Shown one piece after another: positions 28,759 through 37,311 of a stretch of 64,000 bases of DNA. Source of the stretch: JBEISR01 sp044337705 (lineage in GTDB: Bacteria > Planctomycetota > Planctomycetia > Pirellulales > Pirellulaceae); NCBI GenBank assembly GCA_044337705.1, contig JBIINB010000001.1:66846-130845 (forward strand). Direction: 5' to 3'. Both the position numbers and the translations under genes were made by a program. How positions within the stretch are numbered: the first letter of the stretch is position 1; every line of letters begins with the position of its first letter. The notes under the pieces are model-generated. The model was given only the letters and a program-made list of their open reading frames with translations. It was not told the DNA's origin and did no database searches.

Positions 28759-29208
28759 GTGGTAGCGAAGACCAAATCGTACATGGCCAAGCCAGGGGAA
28801 CTGGAAAAGAACTGGTTCGTGGTCGATGCAAACGACCAGGTCTTGGGGCGACTGGCCAGCAAACTGGCGATGATCCTCATGGGCAAGCACCGCCCCACCT
28901 ACACGCCCCATGTCGACACCGGGGACTACGTGGTTGTGGTCAATGCTGAGAAGGTGGTGATGACCGGCAAGAAACTGTCGGTTCGCCATTATGCTTGGTA
29001 CAATGGCTATCCTCGTCAGAAGATGGAAAGCTACCAGGAGCGACTGGAGCGGAAGCCTGAGGATTTGGTGATTTTTGCTGTCAAGCGAATGCTTCCCAAA
29101 AATGCCTTGGGGCGCAAGATGCTTGAGAAACTCAAGGTTTACGCAGGCCCAGAACATCCTCACCAGGCCCAGCAACCCGAACCATTCGATGCGGGAGCAA
29201 AGTCCTGA
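28759..29208 (+). CDS. rplM: 50S ribosomal protein L13
   Basis: L13, an early-assembling large-subunit protein (149 residues). WFVVDANDQVLGRLASKLA, GKHRPTYTPHVDTGDYVVVV and the signature region AVKRMLPKNALGRKMLEKLK are diagnostic. The GTG at 28759 is chosen because GAGGTGA, a strong Shine-Dalgarno sequence, lies 6-7 nt upstream; a second GTG at 28750 is inside that site. The C-terminus carries about 15 extra residues after PEHPHQAQQP. It is followed by rpsI as in most bacteria. Confidence 0.95.
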   Translation: MVAKTKSYMAKPGELEKNWFVVDANDQVLGRLASKLAMILMGKHRPTYTPHVDTGDYVVVVNAEKVVMTGKKLSVRHYAWYNGYPRQKMESYQERLERKPEDLVIFAVKRMLPKNALGRKMLEKLKVYAGPEHPHQAQQPEPFDAGAKS

Positions 29209-29273
29209 CTTCGTTTGGATTCTTAATCGTAGAAACATTTTTTGATCTTTGATTACGGGAATTGGTTCTCAGC

Positions 29274-29687
29274 ATGGTCATTCAGAAGAGAGATCGCGTC
29301 AACGGAGACGCTTTGGGCACCGGACGTCGCAAGACCAGCATCGCACGAGTCCGAATTCGCCCAGGTAAGGGAAAGATCGTCGTCAATGGTCGCCCCTTCG
29401 ACGAGTACTTCACCACCGACAAAGAACGACGGCAAGTTCAGGAGACCCTGGATCGCGTTGGCCAAACGGAATCGGTGGACGTTCTGATTCGCGTTTCCGG
29501 TGGTGGCACGATGGGTCAGGCAGGTGCGGTGCGCATGGGCTTGGCGCGGGCCCTGGTTGGAATGAACCAAGACTTCTTCCAGCCTCTTCGAGACGACGGC
29601 TTCCTGACTCGCGATTCCCGCATGAAGGAACGCAAGAAGTACGGTCTCCGTGGTGCCCGCCGTGGTGTCCAGTTCTCGAAGCGTTAA
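29274..29687 (+). CDS. rpsI: 30S ribosomal protein S9
   Basis: S9, whose C-terminal tail reaches the ribosomal P site (137 residues). GTGRRKTSIARVRIRPGKG, GGGTMGQAGAVRMGLARAL and the ending KKYGLRGARRGVQFSKR are the family signatures; the terminal SKR that contacts tRNA is intact. ATG 29274 is used. It lies 65 bp after rplM in the classic L13-S9 operon and is followed by a strong terminator. Confidence 0.97.
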   Translation: MVIQKRDRVNGDALGTGRRKTSIARVRIRPGKGKIVVNGRPFDEYFTTDKERRQVQETLDRVGQTESVDVLIRVSGGGTMGQAGAVRMGLARALVGMNQDFFQPLRDDGFLTRDSRMKERKKYGLRGARRGVQFSKR

Positions 29688-29716
29688 TCGCTCGACTTGC
29701 AATCGCTGTCAAATGC

Positions 29717-29747
29717 AAGGCTGCCTCCCGCGAGGCAGCCTTTTTTT
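29717..29747 (+). terminator. Rho-independent terminator of rplM-rpsI
   Basis: GGCTGCCTC (29719-29727) and GAGGCAGCC (29732-29740) form a perfect 9-bp stem with a 4-nt loop, followed by seven T (29741-29747). It starts about 30 bp after the rpsI stop. Confidence 0.96.
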
Positions 29748-30052
29748 ATTCCCAAGCCAGGCACCGGGATATTGGATGAAGGGCTTTGGCCTGGACCAAT
29801 GCCTGCTTTCGAACGAAGTGGCGTTCTCACGAAGGTCGAACTGCTAGGAAACGGATCGGTCGATACCGAACTTACAAGATCGGTCGCCACCCAGGGGCCT
29901 TTCTCGCCCAAGCCCCCCAACTCCCCAGTTCGCATTAGTAGCGAACTTGCGTCCCGAGGGTGTTTTTAGGTATCGTTCGCGCTCACGAGTGCTTGCAGGC
30001 GCCCTCGCCCTTCGCGTCCCACCTCCCGCATCGAAAACTAACCCCTGGCACT
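29748..30052. other. Intergenic region ahead of the DUF6655 gene
   Basis: No gene. Small inverted repeats are present (CCAGGC/GCCTGG at 29757-29762 and 29789-29794; TTCGC/GCGAA around 29930-29946), none with a terminator tail. A promoter for the following gene is expected but not evident. Confidence 0.4.
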
Positions 30053-30985
30053 ATGATTCGCTCCTCCACCCCCACCGTCTGGTCTCGAAGGCGATCTCGG
30101 AACGCCGTGGCCTGGCTGATACTGGCGATGTGCGTCGGGTGTGGAACGACCAAATCGTACACGGCAACCGAACAGCTCTTGATGTCCGATGCGGTTGACA
30201 GCGCTGTATCTAAAATTGATTTTCGCCCGTTGGCCGGGCATCGGATCTACCTGGACACCTCTTACCTCGCCTCCGCTCGCAGCGTTCCTGGAATGCCGAA
30301 TCCCATGCTCGGCCCGCAGAATCTGATCAGCGCGGATTATGTAGTGAGCAGCATTCGCCAACAGATGATCGCGGCGGGCTGCTTCATTGAGGACAAAAAG
30401 GAGGACGCCGAGTTGGTGGCGGAAGTCCGCATCGGTGCCTTAGGGACTGACGGGCACAGTGTCACCTACGGTATCCCCGCCAACAATGCTCTCAACAGCG
30501 CCTCGACCTTCGTCAATGGAGTCAGCCCATTACCCACCATTCCTGAGATATCGATCGCCAAGCGCGAACTGAAGTCGGGTGCCGCGAAGGTCGCGGTGTT
30601 TGCATTTCGGCGAGACACCCACGAGGCCGTATGGCAGTCCGGTATCGAACAGTCCAACAGCAATGCACGGGACACATGGGTCCTGGGAGTCGGACCTATC
30701 CAGCAAGGCACGATTTACAAAGCGCCCCGTTTTGCGGGGCGCCGGCTGTATCAGGGGACTGCGGAAGATTCCATCAGCGAGGACGCCCAAACCGGGATTC
30801 CGTTACGAGAGCGGCATTTGTTTGCTGAGGCACTGGGGGAGATGGGAGCTCCACTAGAGCCGGTCACCACGGCCAGCGCCGAAGCACCCGCCAACGCAAC
30901 CAATCCCCAAGTTGCCTCTTCCGCCGGCCCGGCCATCGCTCCTGCCACTCCACCTGCCGGGCCACCCAAACCGCCTCCCAAGTGA
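30053..30985 (+). CDS. DUF6655-type putative lipoprotein
   Basis: A 310-residue exported protein. After an Arg-rich start and hydrophobic AVAWLILAM, the sequence CVGCGTTKS looks like a lipobox with the modified Cys after Val-Gly. The body (DYVVSSIRQQMIAAGCFIED, AELVAEVRIGALGTDGHSV, WQSGIEQSNSNARDTWVLGVG and GTIYKAPRF) matches my recollection of a planctomycete family annotated DUF6655; the exact name is from memory. The tail is Ala/Pro-rich. Probably anchored in the envelope, function unknown. It converges on the LRR-PDZ gene. Confidence 0.72.
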   Translation: MIRSSTPTVWSRRRSRNAVAWLILAMCVGCGTTKSYTATEQLLMSDAVDSAVSKIDFRPLAGHRIYLDTSYLASARSVPGMPNPMLGPQNLISADYVVSSIRQQMIAAGCFIEDKKEDAELVAEVRIGALGTDGHSVTYGIPANNALNSASTFVNGVSPLPTIPEISIAKRELKSGAAKVAVFAFRRDTHEAVWQSGIEQSNSNARDTWVLGVGPIQQGTIYKAPRFAGRRLYQGTAEDSISEDAQTGIPLRERHLFAEALGEMGAPLEPVTTASAEAPANATNPQVASSAGPAIAPATPPAGPPKPPPK

Positions 30986-31131
30986 GATTCACTTGAGGAG
31001 CGGACGCCAATGCTTGCATCGCTTGGCGATCGAAGTAGCGAGGTTCGGAATGCTATGTGGATCTTGCATTGTTTGATGGCAAACAGGTTGGTACGCGCCA
31101 GGCCATCGCCGAGCAAACGGAGACCGCTGAC

Positions 31132-32274
31132 TTATGGCTGCTCCCCAAGGATGACCAGCGCTGTATCCTGGACTACCCTACCAGTCCCAAGATCCGTTCG
31201 CTCGTACAGGACTTCAATCGAATCCCCTGGAGCGAACTTCGACAACTCCTTTCGGAGATCTTCGAAACGTAGAAGCGGTTGCTGGTTGATCGCCAGCAAC
31301 CGATCGTCGGGAATCAACCCCGCTTGCTGCGCAGCTCCTCCCGGAATCGTCTCGCTGATGACTACGCCGTTGAGATCGCGAATGGAAACACCGAGATACC
31401 CTCCACGTCCAAATACCAATTCGATGTCGGTCAGCTTCTCGGCAAGCTGAGAGAATCCGTCGGCGCTGATTCTGGTGCCGAAAAGGCGTAGGTTCCCCCA
31501 AACTGGCAACTCCACCAGCGTATCGATCGACTCATCCCCGATCGGCGAATAGATCAGCTCCAGCGTTTCCAGCCGAGGGAACTGATGAAGCTGCTTCAGG
31601 TCCTCCTGGTTCAGACGCGTCCTGCGCAGTTGGAGGATTCTTAGGTTCGGCATCTTGGAGGCTTGCAGCAACCACTGACGATCGACTTGCTCGCCTTCGA
31701 AGATCAGCATCTCAATTCCATGCAACCACTGCAGACGCCGCAAGTCTTCCGCTTTCCCTGTGAAATCCTCATCGATGCGGAGATGAAACAGCTCCTGATT
31801 GGCGACGGTGATCACCTGGATGTTGGCGTAGCCGGCAAAGGCGCCCATCTGCACCAACTCCCGCTCCACCACCAAACGCTGCTGATATCCAAGCGATTCC
31901 AGGGATCGCCTAGCCAACTCGGCCAGATGGCTGCGAGGGGACTTGGCTGTGCGTTGCAAGACAGCAAGAGCTTCTGGGCCCGGACCTGCATTGGGATCGG
32001 CAGCTAGGTCGCTAAGGATCGAAATCAGCTGCCAGGAAAGATCCGCGTCGGCTTGCTGCAGTGCAGCCTCCAGCTCCGGCAACCCATTCCTTTGCTGCCG
32101 CAGCAATTGGATCCTAGCCATCTGCCTGGCCCCGAAACTGGCGGCAGACAACTGCTCTATCCAATCCGATGTGCTCTTGGCATTCTTATTGGAAGCGGGA
32201 ATCGCTGACAACTGCGCCTGTCCAGCCACCGGGAGGAGAGAGATCGCGATCACCAGCATCCAACGGAAACTCAT
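31132..32274 (-). CDS. Exported protein with leucine-rich repeats and a PDZ domain
   Basis: A 380-residue protein. ATG 32274 gives a signal peptide (FRWMLVIAISLLPVAGQAQ). Residues about 35-140 are short helical repeats of HEAT-like character. Residues about 175-275 carry leucine-rich repeats (MPNLRILQLRRTRLNQEDLK, FPRLETLELIYSPIGDESI). Residues about 285-370 form a PDZ domain (GYLGVSIRDLNG, then GGAAQQAGLIPDDRLLAING-like ending AINQ). No protease domain is present, so it is a scaffold or ligand-binding protein in the periplasm; partner unknown. Confidence 0.85.
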   Translation of the reverse strand: MSFRWMLVIAISLLPVAGQAQLSAIPASNKNAKSTSDWIEQLSAASFGARQMARIQLLRQQRNGLPELEAALQQADADLSWQLISILSDLAADPNAGPGPEALAVLQRTAKSPRSHLAELARRSLESLGYQQRLVVERELVQMGAFAGYANIQVITVANQELFHLRIDEDFTGKAEDLRRLQWLHGIEMLIFEGEQVDRQWLLQASKMPNLRILQLRRTRLNQEDLKQLHQFPRLETLELIYSPIGDESIDTLVELPVWGNLRLFGTRISADGFSQLAEKLTDIELVFGRGGYLGVSIRDLNGVVISETIPGGAAQQAGLIPDDRLLAINQQPLLRFEDLRKELSKFAPGDSIEVLYERTDLGTGRVVQDTALVILGEQP

Positions 32275-32384
32275 GGGCTTGCCCCCCGCGCACACCAACA
32301 ACTCGGCACCCCGAGGAAGCCGCAACACGACCCCAGCCGAATTGTATCACGCATCGCTCTCTCAGATCGACCGACTTTACGACT

Positions 32385-32807
32385 CTAAATGTAAAACATG
32401 GTCGCTACCGGCGCTCGCTGCAACAGCAGATCGTGAAGTGTTGTTTCTTCCAAGGAGCGAAACACGTCTCGCTCGATTTGCAGCCACTGGCCGGCAAGCA
32501 ACTGCTGCGCCGGAGAGCTCCCCAATCGTTCTCCTTGCAGGTCAGGCTGGAAACCCACGGCTTCCGCCACGTCGACCAACCGGATCCCAGATGCAGATTT
32601 GGCCAGTCGAAAACCACCGGCTGGGCCGCGAGTGCTGATCACCAAGCCTGCAGCTCGCAGTTGCTGGACAATCTGAGTCAGAAAAGGAAGGGGAATGTCA
32701 TACAGTTCTGAGATGCTGCGCAGGGAGAGCGGATCGTCCTTTGGGGAGCGATCGGCCAGCGCGTAGAGCGCCAAGGTCGCATAGTGGACTTTGATCGGAA
32801 CGATCAT
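32385..32807 (-). CDS. Rrf2-family transcriptional regulator, CymR-like
   Basis: A 140-residue winged-helix regulator. VHYATLALYALADRS, the recognition region SISELYDIPLPFLTQIVQQL and LVISTRGPAGGFRLAK are the Rrf2 signature. The three conserved cysteines that hold an Fe-S cluster in IscR/NsrR are absent, so it is closer to CymR-type regulators of cysteine and sulfate use. It follows cysH by 82 bp on the same strand, which supports control of sulfur assimilation. Start ATG 32807. A palindrome over the cysH promoter is the candidate operator. Confidence 0.88.
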   Translation of the reverse strand: MIVPIKVHYATLALYALADRSPKDDPLSLRSISELYDIPLPFLTQIVQQLRAAGLVISTRGPAGGFRLAKSASGIRLVDVAEAVGFQPDLQGERLGSSPAQQLLAGQWLQIERDVFRSLEETTLHDLLLQRAPVATMFYI

Positions 32808-32889
32808 CGATTCCCATCCCTCTGGAAACAGATTCCATGCAATCGGAGAAACAGCCCATAGCCTTGGCTCCTCCCGACTCCCCCGACAA

Positions 32890-33663
32890 CTACCCCTGCG
32901 TATGCAGCCCACACTCCTTCTTCTCAAAACCACTCCACCGACCGGCTCGTTCATCCTCACCCGGTAAAACCGAACGGGTGCAGGGCCAACACCCAATGCT
33001 TGGATAGCCTCGATCATGCAACGGGTTGTAGGGAATCTGCTCGTCCGTAATCAGCTTCCAAACCTGCTGTTTGGTCCAGGTGGCCAGGGGACTGACTTTC
33101 ACCAGCCCAAACTTCCGATCCCAGCCAACGATCGGTACCACCGCCCGATCCGGGCTCTGCTGCCTGCGAATGGCGCTGGCCCAGGCCAACATCCCGCTGG
33201 CCGCTCGATATAGCACAGCCAGTTTGCGTTCGCCACAGCATCGATTGGGATCCTTGGAATAAACAGGGCCGCCGTTGGCCGCCTCATATGCCTCCACCGA
33301 CATATCCGGCCGCAACAGCTCCACCTCGATTCCATACCGATCCAAAACGCGGTCCCGCAATTGCAGCGTCTCAGGGAATTGGTAGCCTGTATCGATATTG
33401 ACGACACGCACTGCAGGCGCCACTTTGGCTAGGTAGTGCAAGACCACCATCCCCTCCGGTCCAAAAGCGGTTGCGAAGGTGAATCGGTCGGAAAACCTAT
33501 TCCAGGCCCACTCCAGAATCCGCTCCGCCGGGGCAGCTTCCAACTGCCGACTGATGTCCGCCAATTCATCCAACAGCCCGGCGTCCGGTTCCTTGTTGCT
33601 CCCTGCAAGCCCCGTATCCATGGCAGCCTTGGGCCCCCTAAAAATTCGATCCCGAGTTGGCAT
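32890..33663 (-). CDS. cysH: CysH, phospho/adenylyl-sulfate reductase with [4Fe-4S] cluster motif
   Basis: Reduces activated sulfate (APS or PAPS) to sulfite in assimilatory sulfur metabolism, in the cytosol. The 257-residue protein has the PAPS-reductase fold (TFATAFGPEGMVV, VVNIDTGYQFPET) and active-site ECGLH at 250-254. It also carries CC at 142-143 and CWPC at 225-228, the cysteine set that binds a [4Fe-4S] cluster in APS-using enzymes and is missing from the E. coli PAPS type, so APS is the likely substrate. Start ATG 33663; ATG 33621 is an alternative. An Rrf2 regulator gene follows. Confidence 0.94.
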   Translation of the reverse strand: MPTRDRIFRGPKAAMDTGLAGSNKEPDAGLLDELADISRQLEAAPAERILEWAWNRFSDRFTFATAFGPEGMVVLHYLAKVAPAVRVVNIDTGYQFPETLQLRDRVLDRYGIEVELLRPDMSVEAYEAANGGPVYSKDPNRCCGERKLAVLYRAASGMLAWASAIRRQQSPDRAVVPIVGWDRKFGLVKVSPLATWTKQQVWKLITDEQIPYNPLHDRGYPSIGCWPCTRSVLPGEDERAGRWSGFEKKECGLHTQG

Positions 33664-33735
33664 CAACCCGCCGCAACTTTCCTCGGCGCGGCCTTGGACA
33701 CCATTTCATCGGCACCGGCAACACTGCGAATTCCT

Positions 33736-33767
33736 TTAATCTAGATTAATTTGACCCAATCAGTCAA
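33736..33767 (-). promoter_or_regulatory. Promoter of cysH-rrf2 with overlapping palindromic operator
   Basis: On the minus strand TTGACT (33762-33767) and TAGATT (33738-33743) lie 18 bp apart, 75 bp ahead of the cysH ATG. The perfect 14-bp palindrome TTAATCTAGATTAA (33736-33749) covers the -10 box, where a repressor would block transcription. Binding by the Rrf2 protein encoded downstream is inferred. Confidence 0.65.
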
Positions 33768-33866
33768 GTATGATTTGGTCGTTTGCTGGCTGGAGGGGTG
33801 AAAGGCATGGCGGCAATTGCAACCCTTGCGATTTTTAAGCTGGGAAAGCTCGACGGCCGTTTCTCT

Positions 33867-36095
33867 TCACGGACCAACAGATGAATCCTGGGGCGCGGAG
33901 AGGAGGCTGCGCTGCGGTGATACCGGCTCGCCTTGCCCCCTTCCGAACAGCAAATTCCGCTCGGGCGGCAGGAGATCGGTAGTGGAGGTGGCGCCGGGCC
34001 ACGGCGTGGAAGTGCCTGGCAATCGAAAGAAAAGATCGGCAGCCGTTGGGGCGGGAACCTGTTCAGGCTGGGAGGCTTCCTGCGGATGGGAGGGGAATCC
34101 GGATGCTTGGCCGGCAGCGGTTTCGGAGCCCCGCAGTGTGGCCAGGTGGAGGTTCAGAATCCTACGAACCTCCAGGATCGCACGCGGTGTCCGATGGATA
34201 TTCTGATGCATCGCTTCGACGACAATCTCGCTTTCGGCATACTCCAAATGGCCGCTGGCCAGTGTCACCACACCATCGCTGTCCTGGGTCAACCGCTGGA
34301 ACAACCGTCGCGGCTGAGCCAATCCAAGGATGTTGTGATACCTTGTTGATGGACTTCGCGTCGCCTGAAGGTAGGCGGGAAAAAATGGCGAATCTTGACT
34401 CAGCGAATCGATGCTGGTTGCTGTGGTGAGCAGGTCGGAGTTTCTGAGTATCGCCCCATTCTTCCTTGCGATGCTGTGGCCTCGATCCGTCATGGTCGAT
34501 GGCAGGCTGATCACTTTGCGGGCCAGCCAACGGGTGTAGTCGTTGGCATACTCGCTGCCACGATGGGGCGACCCAATCGTAACGACTCGTCGGATCGATG
34601 GATTCGGTTCGAAAAAGATCTGACTGGCTAGTCCCTCTATCTCTTCCTGTGTGCCTTCGAGCGATTCAAAAGGGGCATCGCTGAGCACTCGCCAGAATGA
34701 TTCTCGACTATCCATCGTCTGCAAGTGACTGATCAGGCCGCCCATGCTGTGCCCCACCAGCACCATTTGATCCAGCTTGGAGCATTCCCGACGAGGGTCC
34801 AACTGCTGTCGAAGGATCGCCAGATCTTCGCGCAGCTGCGCGGCGCTGATCCACAGGGGCTGGCCGGTTGGATAGTGATAGAACCAGAACTGGTAATTTC
34901 GGCGAAGATCGGGAAAACTGCGCAGATCATTGAACATTGGCATCCAGGTGAAAGGACTCGACCAGAGCCCATGCACCATCAGAACAGGAATGCGATTGGG
35001 ATCGAATGGCTCCAGCATGAAAAGACCACGATTTTCCTGCGCCAAATTGGAAAATAAGAGGCCAAAGGTGCTATCGGTCTGTTCCTGAAACTCTTCGTTG
35101 TCCAGGAACACTGCCAAGGGTGTGCTCAGGTCGGTTTGCAATGGTACCCTGCGGTCGGCCAGGAAGATGTCCGATTCCTCCATCGGGTCGTGAAGTTCCA
35201 AAACGCACTGATGTCGCTCCCCATGAAGCGACAGATCGCCACCATCCAAGGGGACCACTCGTAGTACGGCAGTGATGGGAAAAGCGAGTCCTTGGGGGTA
35301 GTAGCTGGCTGCGGGATCCTCGGCGGTGGGACGACTGCGGCGGACAATCAGGGGCACACCGATCCCGTACGTCTCATTGCGATTATCCAGCATCTCAATC
35401 TGGTAATCGCTGCAGAATTCCATCCCCGCGAAATCCTCTTCACGCCAGGCACCACGCGAGACCACCATGACGTCGTAGGAAAACTTGCCGCTGTGAACCT
35501 GATAGCTGGCCCCTGGTCGGATCGGATTGTGTTGAAGCACCAGTCGCAATGTCGATTCCAGAGCTCCGTTATAGAGATCGCAGGCGCCTCGAAACTGTGG
35601 ATCGTACGGATTGCGAACCGGATCCAACTGGCCTGAAAAAAGATAAACGTATGCATGGGAGCAACAGACACTATAGTAGTCGATCGCCGAACCGGCCTGA
35701 TGCAACCGCTCGGCACGCTTGCCAAGGATGTAACTGAGCTCCGCGACCGCGTAGGTCGTCTCGGCTGCCGGCTCACTCCCCGCCAACTCCACCAACCTCT
35801 CCAGGCATTCCTCCGGCTGCCCTTCGTACAGCTCTTTCAACGCATAACGCCGAAGCAAAGATTCGGTCCGCTCGGTCACCTTGGGGCCGGACCGTGAGAG
35901 GAGGCCAAGCGGACCCGCCAAGGGATTGAGCGGGTTATCGCGAACCCTGGCGTACTTGACTGATGAGCAACCCGCCCCAAGGCTTGTAGAGACTACAATC
36001 AACAGTAGAAAGAGAAGCGATCTCCACCTGTCGCCAAGCAGCCGCTCAGGCTCAACGCGCACGCGAAACGTCTCGGAAACGCGCTCGCCAAGCAT
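33867..36095 (-). CDS. Alpha/beta-hydrolase (lipase-like) envelope protein
   Basis: A 742-residue protein. The N-terminus has a hydrophobic segment (SLLFLLLIVVSTSLG) ending AGCSS, which resembles a lipobox, so it may be a lipoprotein. Residues about 60-350 are helical and unlike known families. The hydrolase part follows: NRIPVLMVHGLWSSPFTW (oxyanion strand), nucleophile elbow GHSMGG with Ser450, and TIGSPHRGSEYAND further on; Asp and His candidates (DSDGVVTLASGHL) are present. Substrate unknown; lipase or esterase activity is likely. ATG 36095 has GAGGGAAG upstream. The tail is Pro/Gln-rich. Confidence 0.82.
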   Translation of the reverse strand: MLGERVSETFRVRVEPERLLGDRWRSLLFLLLIVVSTSLGAGCSSVKYARVRDNPLNPLAGPLGLLSRSGPKVTERTESLLRRYALKELYEGQPEECLERLVELAGSEPAAETTYAVAELSYILGKRAERLHQAGSAIDYYSVCCSHAYVYLFSGQLDPVRNPYDPQFRGACDLYNGALESTLRLVLQHNPIRPGASYQVHSGKFSYDVMVVSRGAWREEDFAGMEFCSDYQIEMLDNRNETYGIGVPLIVRRSRPTAEDPAASYYPQGLAFPITAVLRVVPLDGGDLSLHGERHQCVLELHDPMEESDIFLADRRVPLQTDLSTPLAVFLDNEEFQEQTDSTFGLLFSNLAQENRGLFMLEPFDPNRIPVLMVHGLWSSPFTWMPMFNDLRSFPDLRRNYQFWFYHYPTGQPLWISAAQLREDLAILRQQLDPRRECSKLDQMVLVGHSMGGLISHLQTMDSRESFWRVLSDAPFESLEGTQEEIEGLASQIFFEPNPSIRRVVTIGSPHRGSEYANDYTRWLARKVISLPSTMTDRGHSIARKNGAILRNSDLLTTATSIDSLSQDSPFFPAYLQATRSPSTRYHNILGLAQPRRLFQRLTQDSDGVVTLASGHLEYAESEIVVEAMHQNIHRTPRAILEVRRILNLHLATLRGSETAAGQASGFPSHPQEASQPEQVPAPTAADLFFRLPGTSTPWPGATSTTDLLPPERNLLFGRGQGEPVSPQRSLLSAPQDSSVGP

Positions 36096-36210
36096 CTTCC
36101 CTCGTTCCTGAACTGAATCGCATGATGCCCACCATCCCCATCGGCGGAACGCTAACAATTGCGATCCCTCAAGACAATCGCACTTCTGCCCCGAAGGAAT
36201 GCTAGCCAAT

Positions 36211-37308
36211 ATGAGCTGGAGTCGATTTCCCTTTGACCTGGAGAGTTCGACGGCCCAGGCGATCCTAGCGGCGCTCGAGGAGTCCTTTCGTTCCGGCAGT
36301 TGGGGGGATTACGAGGGGCAGCCACTGGAGCGATTGAGCGGAATGCTGAGCGAGCGACTGGGGGGTGCCCATGTGCACCTTTGCGCCAGCGGAACGGTGG
36401 CGATGGAGTTGGCATTGCGAGCCCTGCCGGTGGGTGTGGGAGACGAGGTGCTGCTTGCAGGATATGACTATCCGGGGAATTTTCGCGCCATCGAGAGGGT
36501 GGGGGCCAGACCCGTGCTGGTCGACCTGGAATACGAAGGATGGCGGATCAGCCCGGAATCGCTGGCAGCAAGCCATCCCCGCAGCGTCAAGGCAGTGATT
36601 ATCTCCCACCTGCATGGCACGACAGCGGGAATGAAGCTGCGGACCGAACTGGCCAAACAACGTGGACTGTGGGTGATCGAAGATGCCTGCCAAGCGCAGG
36701 GGGCGGTGGATGGGGGCCGATCCGCAGGCAGCTATGGGGATGTGGCGACGTGGAGTTTTGGTGGAAGCAAACTGGTCACATCCGGTCGGGGCGGTGCCGT
36801 AGCGACGGAAGATGCCCGAATCGCACAGCGCATTCGAACTATTGTGGGGCAGGGGAGCGATGCGTACCCGATGAGCAACCTTCAGGCGGTGGTCCTCTCT
36901 CCACAGCTGGAATCGCTCGATCGACTCCATGCTCAGCGATGGGAGGCGGTCGAGCGTTTGGAGTCGCGGCTTCGGCAATCGCGACGCCTGCAACTGGCCC
37001 GCCGCTTCCCGGACGACTCCCCGGCCTTCTACCATTGGGGAGCTCGACTGCTGGCAGAGGACGACAAGCAATTGGCCGATGCTCGTCGCTCCCTTGGCGA
37101 TTTTCTTGCTAGGAAGGGAATTCGCTTGGGAGAAGGATTCGCCGGCTTTGGCAGACGCTCCGACAGCCGATGTCGTCGCTGGCAGCCGCTGGTCCATGCG
37201 TCGCGAGCCGCTTCAGAGACGATCTTGATCCATCACTCAATCTTGCGACGCTATCAGACGGACATCGAATCGATCGCCGATACGATCATGGAATGGGAGG
37301 ACCAGTAA
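36211..37308 (+). CDS. DegT/DnrJ/EryC1/StrS-family PLP aminotransferase
   Basis: A 365-residue member of the sugar aminotransferase/dehydratase family. HLCASGTVAMELALRAL (cofactor phosphate site), VIEDACQAQGA (Asp158 under the pyridine ring) and the Lys187 segment WSFGGSKLVTSGRGGA are intact. The Lys in the family pattern SF-x-x-x-K-x-x-x-x-G-x-GG forms the Schiff base. It probably transaminates a nucleotide-linked keto sugar or similar compound. ATG 36211 is preferred, with ATG 36199 in frame 12 bp earlier. It is first in a run with surE (3-bp gap) and the zinc-ribbon gene. Confidence 0.9.
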   Translation: MSWSRFPFDLESSTAQAILAALEESFRSGSWGDYEGQPLERLSGMLSERLGGAHVHLCASGTVAMELALRALPVGVGDEVLLAGYDYPGNFRAIERVGARPVLVDLEYEGWRISPESLAASHPRSVKAVIISHLHGTTAGMKLRTELAKQRGLWVIEDACQAQGAVDGGRSAGSYGDVATWSFGGSKLVTSGRGGAVATEDARIAQRIRTIVGQGSDAYPMSNLQAVVLSPQLESLDRLHAQRWEAVERLESRLRQSRRLQLARRFPDDSPAFYHWGARLLAEDDKQLADARRSLGDFLARKGIRLGEGFAGFGRRSDSRCRRWQPLVHASRAASETILIHHSILRRYQTDIESIADTIMEWEDQ

Positions 37309-37311
37309 CGG

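Noticed and set aside
36265..37197. Minus-strand frame (310 codons) opposite the DegT aminotransferase
   Set aside because: Antisense of a clear PLP enzyme.
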